Source: Acidimicrobiia bacterium (GTDB taxonomy: Bacteria; Actinomycetota; Acidimicrobiia; Spongiisociales; Spongiisociaceae). From it: DNA of 55,965 nucleotides. The notes beneath the pieces were generated by a model. It had not been told where the DNA came from and made no database searches. It saw only the letters and a list, made by a program, of their open reading frames with translations. A program made the position numbers and the translations under genes. The stretch lies in the NCBI GenBank assembly GCA_022827785.1, contig JAJEIM010000028.1:1-55965 (forward strand). Reading direction: 5' to 3'. Positions within the stretch are counted from its first letter, which is position 1, and each line of letters opens with the position of its first letter. Below are positions 26,186 to 34,026 of the stretch, piece by piece.

Positions 26186-27510
26186 CGGAGGCCTATCGGA
26201 TAGGCGGACAGAAGCTCGTAACCCTGCTCGGTCACCAGCACCTGTTCCTCCAGCTTGACCCCCTCCCCCCAACCCCGCCGACCCACGAAGGACTCGACGC
26301 AGAGCACCATTCCGGGCTCTACCACACCGTCATAACCGGCCTCGTCCCAGGTGTGGGGAAACACGATCATCGGCCACTCGTCGGCCATACCCACCCCGTG
26401 GTACTGGTTCGAGTACTGGTGGAACTCGTCGACATCGGGAGACCAGGAATCGAATGTGAGCTCCCGGAAGGTGATACCCGGGCGAACCATCTCGATGTTG
26501 AGCTGGATCGTCTCCTCGGCACGAGCAAAGACATCCTGCTGGTTGGCGTTGGGACGCTTGGAGCCTGCGATCCAGGTGCGCGAGATGTCGACGCACATCC
26601 CGAAGATGCCTATCAAGTCGGTGTCGAATGCCACCAGATCCCCGTCCTCGATGACCCGCCCGGCGGCCTCGTGGAACCAGGGGTTGGTACGCGGGCCGGA
26701 ACAGAGGAAGCGATTCTCGATCCATTCACCGCCGCGGCGGATGTTCTCCGAGTGGAGGATGGCCCACAGGTCCAGCTCGGTCATCCCGGGCTCGAGTGCA
26801 GCCCTCATCGCCTCCAGGGACCTCTCAGCCGCTACCAGCGCGGCCCGCATCAGCGTCACCTCGTCCGGGCTCTTCACCGAGCGGGCCACCTCCATGACCT
26901 CACCCCCGTTGCGGAGTTGGAGTCCCCGCCGATCCAGAGCGTGGATTGCGTCCGGGCTGGCTCGGTCGATGGCCACCCTCCGGTTGCCCGACCCGTGCTC
27001 CCCCACCAGGGCCGCCAACTCCGCGGCCCATCGACGTAGACGATGCTCGATCTCGATCCCCGACAGCTCGTACATCCATTGGGTCGCCGGCCGGACCTCG
27101 TCCACCAGGGGGTTATGCCCCGCCAGGAAGGCGGTCTCCGAGAAGTCGAAGAGAATCATCGGACCCTCCGCACCCACCCAGAGGTAACGGCACGGGTTGT
27201 GTGCGGACCACAGGGTCATGTTGGTGGTATCGCACGCGTAGCGGATGTGTACAGGGTCGTAGAGGATGATGCCCGCATAGTCGAGGTCTCGCAGGCGATC
27301 CCGCACCCGTTGAAGCCGGTAACGCCTCACCGCATCCGGGTCAGGAAGGACGATGCCCGCGGCTTCGATCTCAGCGAGGGTCTCGGCGGGCAGTCCTATC
27401 GAGTGCCGGTTGTTCGCCACGGCCCGCCGGTACTCCCGGGGTCCCAGCCGACCGGGTCCGATCCGGCTGCGAGTACGCGGGCTTCCCAAACGATGCGTCT
27501 CATCGGTCAT
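26182..27510 (-). CDS. M24-fold DMSP lyase DddP-like protein, copy A
   Basis: A second 442-residue copy that aligns without gaps to copy B; by eye most residues are identical. All metal ligands and Asp377 are conserved at the same numbers. The differences cluster in the first 40 residues and in the 355-370 loop beside the active site (DSWSPDVDEFHQYSNQY against DTFVPDIEEFHHYTTQF), where substrate or partner specificity could differ. The start overlaps the upstream GNAT stop as ATGA. The pair may be homodimers or a heterodimer, since DddP is dimeric. A tandem pair is unusual for this family as far as I know. Confidence 0.75.
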   Translation of the reverse strand: MTDETHRLGSPRTRSRIGPGRLGPREYRRAVANNRHSIGLPAETLAEIEAAGIVLPDPDAVRRYRLQRVRDRLRDLDYAGIILYDPVHIRYACDTTNMTLWSAHNPCRYLWVGAEGPMILFDFSETAFLAGHNPLVDEVRPATQWMYELSGIEIEHRLRRWAAELAALVGEHGSGNRRVAIDRASPDAIHALDRRGLQLRNGGEVMEVARSVKSPDEVTLMRAALVAAERSLEAMRAALEPGMTELDLWAILHSENIRRGGEWIENRFLCSGPRTNPWFHEAAGRVIEDGDLVAFDTDLIGIFGMCVDISRTWIAGSKRPNANQQDVFARAEETIQLNIEMVRPGITFRELTFDSWSPDVDEFHQYSNQYHGVGMADEWPMIVFPHTWDEAGYDGVVEPGMVLCVESFVGRRGWGEGVKLEEQVLVTEQGYELLSAYPIGLR

Positions 27511-28355
27511 GGGTCACCTGTGGTTTCGGGGTCGGTGGCGGGGGTGTCTCCTCGGCGGGCCGCGCCGGGTGGGGGCGGGATGACACACTCGCGGTAGCGG
27601 CCCACCTCCTCGAATCCCATAGCGGTGAGAAAGGGGACCGCAGGAACGGGGCTGAGCGTCGCCGCCATGCCGGCACCCTGGTCGAGACCGGCCCGGATGG
27701 CGTCCCGGGTCACTGCGGTGGCGAATCCCCGGCGGCGGTGCTCCGGCTTGGTGCCTATCCATCCGATCATCGCAACCCCGTCGATGAGGGACCCGAGGGC
27801 GCAGGCCGCCGCAGTGCCGTCGTCGTACGCCAGAAAAGCCGCCTTGGTGGGTCCTAGTAGAGCCTGGATCCTCCGAAGACCGCGGTTCACGAACCGCGAC
27901 ACATCCCCGTCCGAACCCATGGCGGCGGTGATGGTGGCGCAGAACTCGAGCATGCCTGACGGATCCTTCACCCGGTGCCTCTCGACGTCTTCCGTGCCCA
28001 CCGGCTCGATGGACGGGTCGGTCAGGACCATCGCCACGTGCTCGACCTCCGCGCCCCGGCCCCCCCTTTCGATCTCGGCCCGCAGCGCGTGATCGTCGGA
28101 CCGGACCAGCACCGTGTACCCGTGACCCCGCGCCCTGAAGAATCCGGCGGTTATACCCATGACCTCTCCTGCGGACATCAGCCGGTTCAGGCGCATCACC
28201 CCGTTGGCGTGGACCGGAGAGGCCTGCTTGAGGGAACTGGCCCATGAGACCACCCCGTTCGCCTCCCATATCTCACCCCCGCAATCCCGGACAGTCCGGC
28301 GGAAGGACTCGGCCAGCACCAGATCGAACCGGTTCAGGAGCCTGAGATCAGCCAT
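27507..28355 (-). CDS. GNAT-family acetyltransferase
   Basis: A 282-residue protein with a C-terminal GNAT domain: VAMIGWIGTKPEHRRRGFATAV is the beta4-alpha3 acetyl-CoA binding motif (R-R-x-G-x-A). The N-terminal half is a second, degenerate GNAT-like unit. It is the first gene of the run leading into the dddP-like and sox genes and its stop overlaps the next start. The target could be an amine intermediate or a protein. No good Shine-Dalgarno precedes the ATG at 28355; TACACT on the minus strand (28426-28421) is a possible -10 box. Confidence 0.8.
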   Translation of the reverse strand: MADLRLLNRFDLVLAESFRRTVRDCGGEIWEANGVVSWASSLKQASPVHANGVMRLNRLMSAGEVMGITAGFFRARGHGYTVLVRSDDHALRAEIERGGRGAEVEHVAMVLTDPSIEPVGTEDVERHRVKDPSGMLEFCATITAAMGSDGDVSRFVNRGLRRIQALLGPTKAAFLAYDDGTAAACALGSLIDGVAMIGWIGTKPEHRRRGFATAVTRDAIRAGLDQGAGMAATLSPVPAVPFLTAMGFEEVGRYRECVIPPPPGAARRGDTPATDPETTGDP

Positions 28356-28478
28356 GGGAGGTACCCGGTAGTCCGTGGGCGGGGATCAGTGGCCGGCCGT
28401 AGCGGGACAGCGGCGGCAGGAGTGTAGCGGACAGGCTTGGTAGAGTTTCGTCGCCATCGAGAGGGAACCTGGGGAGCA

Positions 28479-29279
28479 ATGAAAGCACTCACTGTGGACG
28501 AGATCGGTGCCTGGGAGCGTAACGGGTTCCTGAAGGTCGAGAACTTCGTGGACGCCGACGAACTCGCCGAGATCCGAAGGATCATGGAGGGCCTCGTCGA
28601 ACGAGACCCTCCCCATGAGAATACGCTCATCGATATCGACCCGGTGCTCGCGGACCGGGCCGACATCCCCAGAACGGAGAAGTTCCGCGCACTGATGCAC
28701 GCGGCCCACGCCAGCCGCGAGCTCCTCGAGACCTACACGTTGCGGCCGAGAACTCTTGACGTGGTGGAGGATCTGATCGGCCCGGACATCGTCTACTACA
28801 CCGACCAGACCTTTCTAAAGCCTCCCGGCGGGAGCGGCGCCCCCGCCCACCAGGACAACGGCTACTGGGACGTGTTCTGGTCCGGGAAGGGCAAGCTCTC
28901 GGTGTGGTTGGCGCTCGACGACTCCACCATGGAGAGAGGGTGTACCCAGTTCGTTCCCGGTAGTCACCGCGAAGTCCTCCAGCACGACCGGGACTTCAGC
29001 AAGGACGCCCTGTTCGGCGGGGCGGTCCCGGACCTCGACCCCGACCAACTCGACTTCGAAGTGGTGGAATTGAAGGCAGGCGACGCTTGCATCCACCATT
29101 GCGAGATCATCCACAGGAGCGGGCCGAACGTATCGGACCACTCGCGGCGGGGACTGGTCACGATCTACTTCAGCGGGCGCTGCACCTACACCGACACGCC
29201 GTCCGAGTGGTTCCCCCACCGGATGATCCCGGCGCGTGGTCACGTGTATCCCGGATGCGTAGGCTGGTACGAGGACTAG
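28479..29279 (+). CDS. Phytanoyl-CoA dioxygenase (PhyH) family Fe(II)/2-oxoglutarate oxygenase
   Basis: A 266-residue non-haem iron oxygenase. The iron facial triad is His124 and Asp126 (HQDNGYW) with distal His212 (IIHRSGPN); the arginine that binds 2-oxoglutarate follows in DHSRRG. GGGGAG precedes ATG 28479. The family hydroxylates small molecules including acyl-CoAs, ectoine and amino acids. It is divergent from the GNAT-dddP-sox run and next to the aspartate-dehydrogenase operon, so a catabolic hydroxylation or N-demethylation is possible, but the substrate cannot be read from sequence. Confidence 0.88.
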   Translation: MKALTVDEIGAWERNGFLKVENFVDADELAEIRRIMEGLVERDPPHENTLIDIDPVLADRADIPRTEKFRALMHAAHASRELLETYTLRPRTLDVVEDLIGPDIVYYTDQTFLKPPGGSGAPAHQDNGYWDVFWSGKGKLSVWLALDDSTMERGCTQFVPGSHREVLQHDRDFSKDALFGGAVPDLDPDQLDFEVVELKAGDACIHHCEIIHRSGPNVSDHSRRGLVTIYFSGRCTYTDTPSEWFPHRMIPARGHVYPGCVGWYED

Positions 29280-29307
29280 TAGGTAGCCGATCCACCCCGG
29301 ACCGGGA

Positions 29308-30108
29308 TCAGCAGATCTGCAGGCCTGCACCCGGGCTCTTGGCCCTTACGACGCTGCCGAGAGCGGAGATCAGGGTGAACATGCCGCTCACCCCCTTCAT
29401 GGGACTTACCCGCCTGATGATCAGATCTGCGGCCTTGCCGCGGGCCGTGATCTCGATATCGGACGTGCCGGAGTCCGTTACCGCGACCAGCACCGACCTG
29501 GTGCGGTCGAACCCGATTCCCCCCAGTGCGAGGGCGGCGTGGGAGTTGACGTTGCGGGGAAACAGCGGGCAGATGCCCCTGGTGGGGCCGTCGTAGATCA
29601 CCGTGTCCGCCGTGATTCCCTCACCGCTGAGCGTCGGATGCTCGCTGAAGTCGATGCTGGATGGGCTCTTGCGCATCACCATCGTGACCTCGTCCCACTG
29701 ATCGCGGCCCTCCCCTATGGCCTCCAATCCCACCACGGCCCCATGGGGAATGTAGAGCCGGGTGTCACTAGCCTCGGCGGTGGCCAGCAACTCCCGCTCC
29801 AACTCCGCATCGGCCAGGGCGGTTAGCGACAGGGGCATGTAGTCGGTGTGGCAGAGGAACGCGGCTCCGTGGGCCGCGGTTACCGCCGCGTGGGCCAGTT
29901 CGACCACCAGGTCGGGCTGGCGCCCGGCGAAGTCCACTAGGTCCTCCAACACTGTGTCCGGGGGGAGGTGGGCGACCCTCTCCGGACTGCGGTTGTGGAC
30001 GAACGCGACGTCGAGCCCCAGCTCGGGTCGGGTGCTGATTTGCTCGTAGACGTAGGAACCGATCAGGCCGAACCCGACGATCCCGATGCGGGGCCGCGAC
30101 GCGGTCAT
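29308..30108 (-). CDS. L-aspartate dehydrogenase
   Basis: A 266-residue NAD(P)-dependent enzyme of the aspartate dehydrogenase family. The Rossmann motif is IGIVGFGLIGSYVYEQI; GPTRGICPLFPRNVNSHAALAL is the family signature around the active site. It interconverts L-aspartate with iminosuccinate (and so oxaloacetate plus ammonia). GGGAGG precedes the ATG by 6 bases. It is the last gene of a three-gene operon after an aminotransferase and a hydroxyaspartate/threonine-dehydratase-like lyase. In that setting the reductive direction, iminosuccinate to aspartate, would be useful. Confidence 0.87.
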   Translation of the reverse strand: MTASRPRIGIVGFGLIGSYVYEQISTRPELGLDVAFVHNRSPERVAHLPPDTVLEDLVDFAGRQPDLVVELAHAAVTAAHGAAFLCHTDYMPLSLTALADAELERELLATAEASDTRLYIPHGAVVGLEAIGEGRDQWDEVTMVMRKSPSSIDFSEHPTLSGEGITADTVIYDGPTRGICPLFPRNVNSHAALALGGIGFDRTRSVLVAVTDSGTSDIEITARGKAADLIIRRVSPMKGVSGMFTLISALGSVVRAKSPGAGLQIC

Positions 30109-30129
30109 CTCCCGCCTCCCGCCATCCGT

Positions 30130-31104
30130 TCAGCTCCCGGCGGCACCGGCCAGGATCATGTCGAGGACGGACGGCTGGATGTTGCCTCCGGACGCGATGG
30201 CCACGGTCACCCGGTCGTTCGAGACCACGCCGTCGAGGAATGCGGCCGCCGCGGTTGCCCCACCGGGCTCTGCCAGGGTCTTGGTGCGGAACAGGATGGT
30301 TCTCACCGACTCTGCGATGGCGTCCTCGCTGACCAGGACGATGTCATCGAGGTATCTCTGGAGGTACCGGAAGGGGAGCTCCCCCGGCCGCCGGCCCGAA
30401 AGGGCATCCGCCATCGAGTTCCAGTTCTCGATGGTTCGCACCTCCCCCGCCTGCCATGACAGGTAGGCGGCGTTGCCGCCCTCCGGCTGGACGCCCAGCA
30501 CCTCCACGTCCGGTCGGTTCTCCTTGATCGCCATGGCGATTCCGGCAGCCAGCCCGCCGCTGGAGATGGGTATGAGGACAGTCTCGACATCCGGAACCTG
30601 TTCCAGTATTTCCAGGCCGATACCGGAGTGGCCGATCGGCACCTCCGGATGCTCGAACGATTGGAGGGCGATCATCCCCTGCTCCTCCGCCACGCGCTCC
30701 ACGGTCGGGTCCCGGTCGGCGAAGGTCGGGCAGATCACGACCTGGGCACCGTAGTCCCTGGTGGACTGGACCTTCACGTCGGCCGTGTAGTCGGGCATGA
30801 CTATCGCCACCGGCGAACCGACCACCGGGCCGGCGTAGGCGAAGGCCTGGGCGAAGTTCCCCGACGAGGACATGACGATGCCCTTGCGGCGGTCCTCATC
30901 ATCGAGGGAACGGAGGATGTGGAAGGCGGCTCGCGCCTTGTAGGAACCGGTGACCTGCAGGTGCTCGGCCTTCAGGAAGAGGCGCTCGCTGCCCACCTCC
31001 GCCGAGGACCGGGCCACCGGCAGGATGGGCGTGACCCGGACGGGGGGCGCCATCCGCTCGTGGGCGTCCACGATACGCCCGAGGGTGATCTCACCACCGG
31101 CCAT
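30130..31104 (-). CDS. Threonine/hydroxyaspartate dehydratase-like PLP lyase
   Basis: A 324-residue fold-type II PLP enzyme without a C-terminal ACT regulatory domain, as expected of a catabolic enzyme. The PLP lysine is in TGSYKARAA, the phosphate loop is PISSGGLAAG, and ASGGN closes the site. The length fits serine racemase, catabolic threonine dehydratase, EutB and beta-hydroxyaspartate dehydratase BhcB. It starts inside the aminotransferase gene (14-base overlap) with GGAGG upstream and is followed after 21 bases by aspartate dehydrogenase. That neighbour, which acts on iminosuccinate, the product of hydroxyaspartate dehydration, is the reason to consider BhcB-like activity. Confidence 0.85.
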   Translation of the reverse strand: MAGGEITLGRIVDAHERMAPPVRVTPILPVARSSAEVGSERLFLKAEHLQVTGSYKARAAFHILRSLDDEDRRKGIVMSSSGNFAQAFAYAGPVVGSPVAIVMPDYTADVKVQSTRDYGAQVVICPTFADRDPTVERVAEEQGMIALQSFEHPEVPIGHSGIGLEILEQVPDVETVLIPISSGGLAAGIAMAIKENRPDVEVLGVQPEGGNAAYLSWQAGEVRTIENWNSMADALSGRRPGELPFRYLQRYLDDIVLVSEDAIAESVRTILFRTKTLAEPGGATAAAAFLDGVVSNDRVTVAIASGGNIQPSVLDMILAGAAGS

Positions 31105-32437
31105 GCTGATCCTCCAGAACTTCGCGTAGCACTCGCACCCCCTGCTCCAGGTCCGTCTCGCCGATGGTCAGCGCCGGGAAGAAGACCGTGCAGTCACCCA
31201 CCAGGGCGCTCTGGGAGCCGAGCGTGTTCAGCACCACCCCGCGCTCGTACATCGCCGATGACAGGGATGCGGCCACGTCCGACTCGGGGGGGAACTTCTC
31301 ACGGCTGTCCCGCGACCGCACGTACTCGACCATCTGCATGAGGCCGATGCCGCGGATCTCGCCGACGAAGGGCAGATCGCCCAACTCGTCCTCCAGCAGG
31401 GAGCGGAGGAAAGCTCCCCGCTTGGCGGCCTGCTCCATCAGACCCTCGCGGACGATGACGTCCAGCACCGCCACGCCCACCGCACAGGAGATCGGCGCCC
31501 CGCTGAAGGTGTGGACCTCGGCCAACCGGCGGCTCTGGACGGCGATCTCCTCGACGATCCGGGTCTTGACAAGGGTCGCCCCGAGCGGCACGTAACCACC
31601 GCTCAGCCCCTTCGCCAGGTTGGAGAGGTCTGCCACCACCCCGAAATGATCCATGGCCAGGAACTCGCCGGTGCGCCCGGCCCCGGTCACGATCTCGTCG
31701 GTGATCAGCAGGATCCCGTAACGATCGCAGATGTCACGCACCTTCTGCCAGTACGATGCGGGAGGCACCGCCATGCCGGCCGAGGGGGAGACCGGCTCGA
31801 CCATCACGGCCGACACCGTGTGGGGTCCGGTCGCCTCGATGGCGGAGTCCAAGGCCTCGGCGGCGCGCTCCGCCAGCGACTCGCCCTCGAGTCCGGCGAA
31901 CGGTCCCCGGAAGTTGACCGGCGCCGGGACCTTGACTGTGTCCATGAGGTGCGGCTCGTAGGCCCGGTTGATATCCCAGCGACCCGTCATCGACAGCGCC
32001 CCCACCGTGGCGCCGTGATAGCTCGGCGACAGGGTCACGATCCTGGTCCGCTCCCAGTCACCCCGGGCCAGGTGGTACTGGCGGGCAATGCGGATGGACA
32101 ACTCGTTGGCCTCGGACCCGCCGGAGGTGAACATCACCCTGCCCACCCCTTCCGGGGCCAACCCGGCGAGCCGGGCCGCCAGTAACTCCTGCTGGTCGTT
32201 GGTGACCCGGGAGTTATGCACGAAGGTCAGCGTCCGCGCCTGCGCCGCCATGGCCTCGGCAATCTCCGGGCGACCCTGCCCTATGCCGGCGGTGGCCGAG
32301 ATTCCGCTGGACAAGTCCAGGTACTGCTTGCCTGAGGAGTCCCACAGGTGAAACCCGGAGGCGCGGACCATCGTCGGGTACTCGTCGTCGGGAACGCGGT
32401 AGAAGACCGCCGACTCTCGGGGATGTGATGTCACCAC
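31091..32437 (-). CDS. Class III (omega-type) aminotransferase
   Basis: A 448-residue PLP transaminase. The PLP lysine is in NLAKGLSGGYVPLGA, with FTSGGSEANE for phosphate binding and LLITDEIVTGAGRTG for the ring aspartate. Related enzymes act on omega-amino acids, diaminobutyrate or taurine, or use glyoxylate or pyruvate as acceptor. I place the start at GTG 32437 (GTG 32434 is the alternative), because TATAGT lies 6 bases upstream, giving a leaderless transcript, and no Shine-Dalgarno is present. A longer in-frame extension lacks homologous sequence. It is the first gene of the operon with the dehydratase and aspartate dehydrogenase. Confidence 0.88.
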   Translation of the reverse strand: MVTSHPRESAVFYRVPDDEYPTMVRASGFHLWDSSGKQYLDLSSGISATAGIGQGRPEIAEAMAAQARTLTFVHNSRVTNDQQELLAARLAGLAPEGVGRVMFTSGGSEANELSIRIARQYHLARGDWERTRIVTLSPSYHGATVGALSMTGRWDINRAYEPHLMDTVKVPAPVNFRGPFAGLEGESLAERAAEALDSAIEATGPHTVSAVMVEPVSPSAGMAVPPASYWQKVRDICDRYGILLITDEIVTGAGRTGEFLAMDHFGVVADLSNLAKGLSGGYVPLGATLVKTRIVEEIAVQSRRLAEVHTFSGAPISCAVGVAVLDVIVREGLMEQAAKRGAFLRSLLEDELGDLPFVGEIRGIGLMQMVEYVRSRDSREKFPPESDVAASLSSAMYERGVVLNTLGSQSALVGDCTVFFPALTIGETDLEQGVRVLREVLEDQHGRW

Positions 32438-32443
32438 CGGGCG

Positions 32444-32449
32444 ACTATA
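32444..32449 (-). promoter_or_regulatory. -10 box for the aminotransferase operon, leaderless
   Basis: On the minus strand TATAGT occupies 32449-32444 and the GTG start begins at 32437, so transcription probably begins at or next to the start codon. There is no recognisable -35 box. The glutamine-synthetase-like gene is transcribed the other way from a promoter about 50 bases distant. Confidence 0.5.
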
Positions 32450-32492
32450 CCTGTTGCGCTTCCCGCAGGCTATGGCCCGTTTGGTGAAGCCC

Positions 32493-32522
32493 ATGACCGG
32501 CGAGTGCCCGGCCACTTATAAT
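32493..32522 (+). promoter_or_regulatory. Promoter of the glutamine-synthetase-like gene
   Basis: ATGACC (32493-32498) and a consensus TATAAT (32517-32522) are separated by 18 bases. Transcription would start near 32529, leaving a leader of about 60 bases that contains AGGAGG shortly before the GTG start at 32590. Confidence 0.55.
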
Positions 32523-32589
32523 CGACGGCGCACTACGAAAGGCCTCCGTCATGCCTTGAGCGGGGGCCGGCCATGAGGAGGTTCGGAAG

Positions 32590-33954
32590 GTGTCCGGATT
32601 CGACCAAATCTTCGACGACTGGGAGTCACAGGGAATCAAGCGGGTGCGGTTCGAGCTACCCGACCTGCACGGGACTTCCCGCACCAAGATCGTCCCCCTC
32701 AACGCCGCCCGCAGCTTCGCTCGCAAGGGCCTCAATATGTACGGGGGTACCGCGGTGCTCGACACCCGCTCCGATGTCGTACCCGGAAGCCTGTACAACG
32801 AGGAGGTGGGCTACGGGGACCAACTCCTGTTCCCTGACCCCGACACAGCCGCCATCGTGCCCTGGGCCCCCGAGACGGCCCGGCTGATCTGCGATGCGCG
32901 GTGGTACGACGGCCAGACCCTGGAGGCCACTCCTCGGGCCGTCTACCGGCGGGTACTCGAGAAGGCCGCCGCCATGGGATTCGAACCGATGACCGGCTGC
33001 GAGTTCGAGTTCTACCTCCTCGACGGTGAGACCCACCAGCGCCTGTTCGAGGGTTACCACATCTTCAACGTGGTCCGCAACGAGTGGGTCCCGACCATCA
33101 ACCGGATCGTGGACCTGATGCCCGGAATGGGTATCGAGATCATCACCGCCAACTGCGAGTACGCCGGATCGCAGTGGGAGATCAACTTCACGCCCGGCCG
33201 CGGCCTGGACGGTCCCGACCAGGCGTTCGCATTCAAGAACGGCGTCAAGCAGATCGCCCACCAGGACGGCTACCTGGCCACCTTCATGACCAAGCCGTGG
33301 GCAGGACACTCCGGAAACGGATGCCATATCCACATGTCGCTGGTCGACAAGGACACCGGGCAGAACGTGATGGCCGACGAGTCCCATCCCCAGAGTCTGA
33401 GCGAGGTGGGACTCCAATTCGTGGCCGGACTGATCACCCACGCCAACGCAATCGACGCTCTCCTGGCCCCCACGATCAACTGCCGCCGGCGCCGCCGGAC
33501 CCACACCTTCAGCCCCACCAATATCTCCTGGGGATTGGAGGACCGGTCGGCCCTGCTGCGGGTGAAGGCCGCCGGCCCCGATGCCACGCGGGTCGAGACC
33601 CGCTCTCCCAGCGCTCTGATGAACCCCTACCTGGCCAGCGCCGCCATCCTGGCCGCCGGGCTGGACGGGATCGAGAAGGGGTTGGAGCCCCCGGCGCCCT
33701 CCCGCCAGGGTGTTCCGGCGGAAGAGGACGAGTCGCTCGAGAAGCTCCCCGCCACCCTCGCCGAGGCACTGGACCACTTCGAGGCCAGCGCGGCCACCAC
33801 CGAGTTCTTCGGCCAGGACTTCAAGGACGCCTACCTCGCGGTGCGCCGCTACGAGCTGGGCCGGTTCGCCGCCGAGGAGAACGAGGACCCGGACTCGCAG
33901 CGTGCCGACGAGATCAGCGCCTGGGAGACCAACGAGTACCTGGAGCTCTACTAG
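32590..33954 (+). CDS. Glutamine synthetase-family gamma-glutamyl ligase
   Basis: A 454-residue GS-fold ATP-dependent ligase. The N-terminal beta-grasp (VRFELPDLHGTSRTKIVPL) and catalytic domain blocks are clear: GCEFEFYLL, SQWEINF, the ATP/glutamate loop GNGCHIHMSL, and RVETRSPSALMNPYLA. AGGAGG lies 8 bases before GTG 32590. It is not a typical housekeeping GlnA, and the alignment I recall is with GlnA-like enzymes that glutamylate methylamine (GmaS), ethanolamine or polyamines. In a window with dimethylformamidase, MttB and sarcosine oxidase, a gamma-glutamylmethylamide synthetase role is attractive, but the companion mgs/mgd genes are absent here. Confidence 0.85.
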   Translation: MSGFDQIFDDWESQGIKRVRFELPDLHGTSRTKIVPLNAARSFARKGLNMYGGTAVLDTRSDVVPGSLYNEEVGYGDQLLFPDPDTAAIVPWAPETARLICDARWYDGQTLEATPRAVYRRVLEKAAAMGFEPMTGCEFEFYLLDGETHQRLFEGYHIFNVVRNEWVPTINRIVDLMPGMGIEIITANCEYAGSQWEINFTPGRGLDGPDQAFAFKNGVKQIAHQDGYLATFMTKPWAGHSGNGCHIHMSLVDKDTGQNVMADESHPQSLSEVGLQFVAGLITHANAIDALLAPTINCRRRRRTHTFSPTNISWGLEDRSALLRVKAAGPDATRVETRSPSALMNPYLASAAILAAGLDGIEKGLEPPAPSRQGVPAEEDESLEKLPATLAEALDHFEASAATTEFFGQDFKDAYLAVRRYELGRFAAEENEDPDSQRADEISAWETNEYLELY

Positions 33955-34026
33955 AAGTCGGTGGGATCCGGCGTACGCGGTACCTCCGTTCGTTGACCCG
34001 GTGTGCGTGATCGACCGGGAGATCTC

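Noticed and set aside
24857-27510. Creatinase as the identity of the two M24 proteins, suggested by the sarcosine oxidase context
   Set aside because: Creatinases are metal-independent and lack the five-residue metal site; both proteins here keep every metal ligand and the DddP-specific motifs. Kept only as an alternative.
29308-32437. Ectoine degradation operon (doe/eut)
   Set aside because: A class III aminotransferase and EutB-like lyase fit, but no EutC, deacetylase or ectoine-hydrolase-type M24 protein is present in the operon, and aspartate dehydrogenase fits hydroxyaspartate chemistry better.
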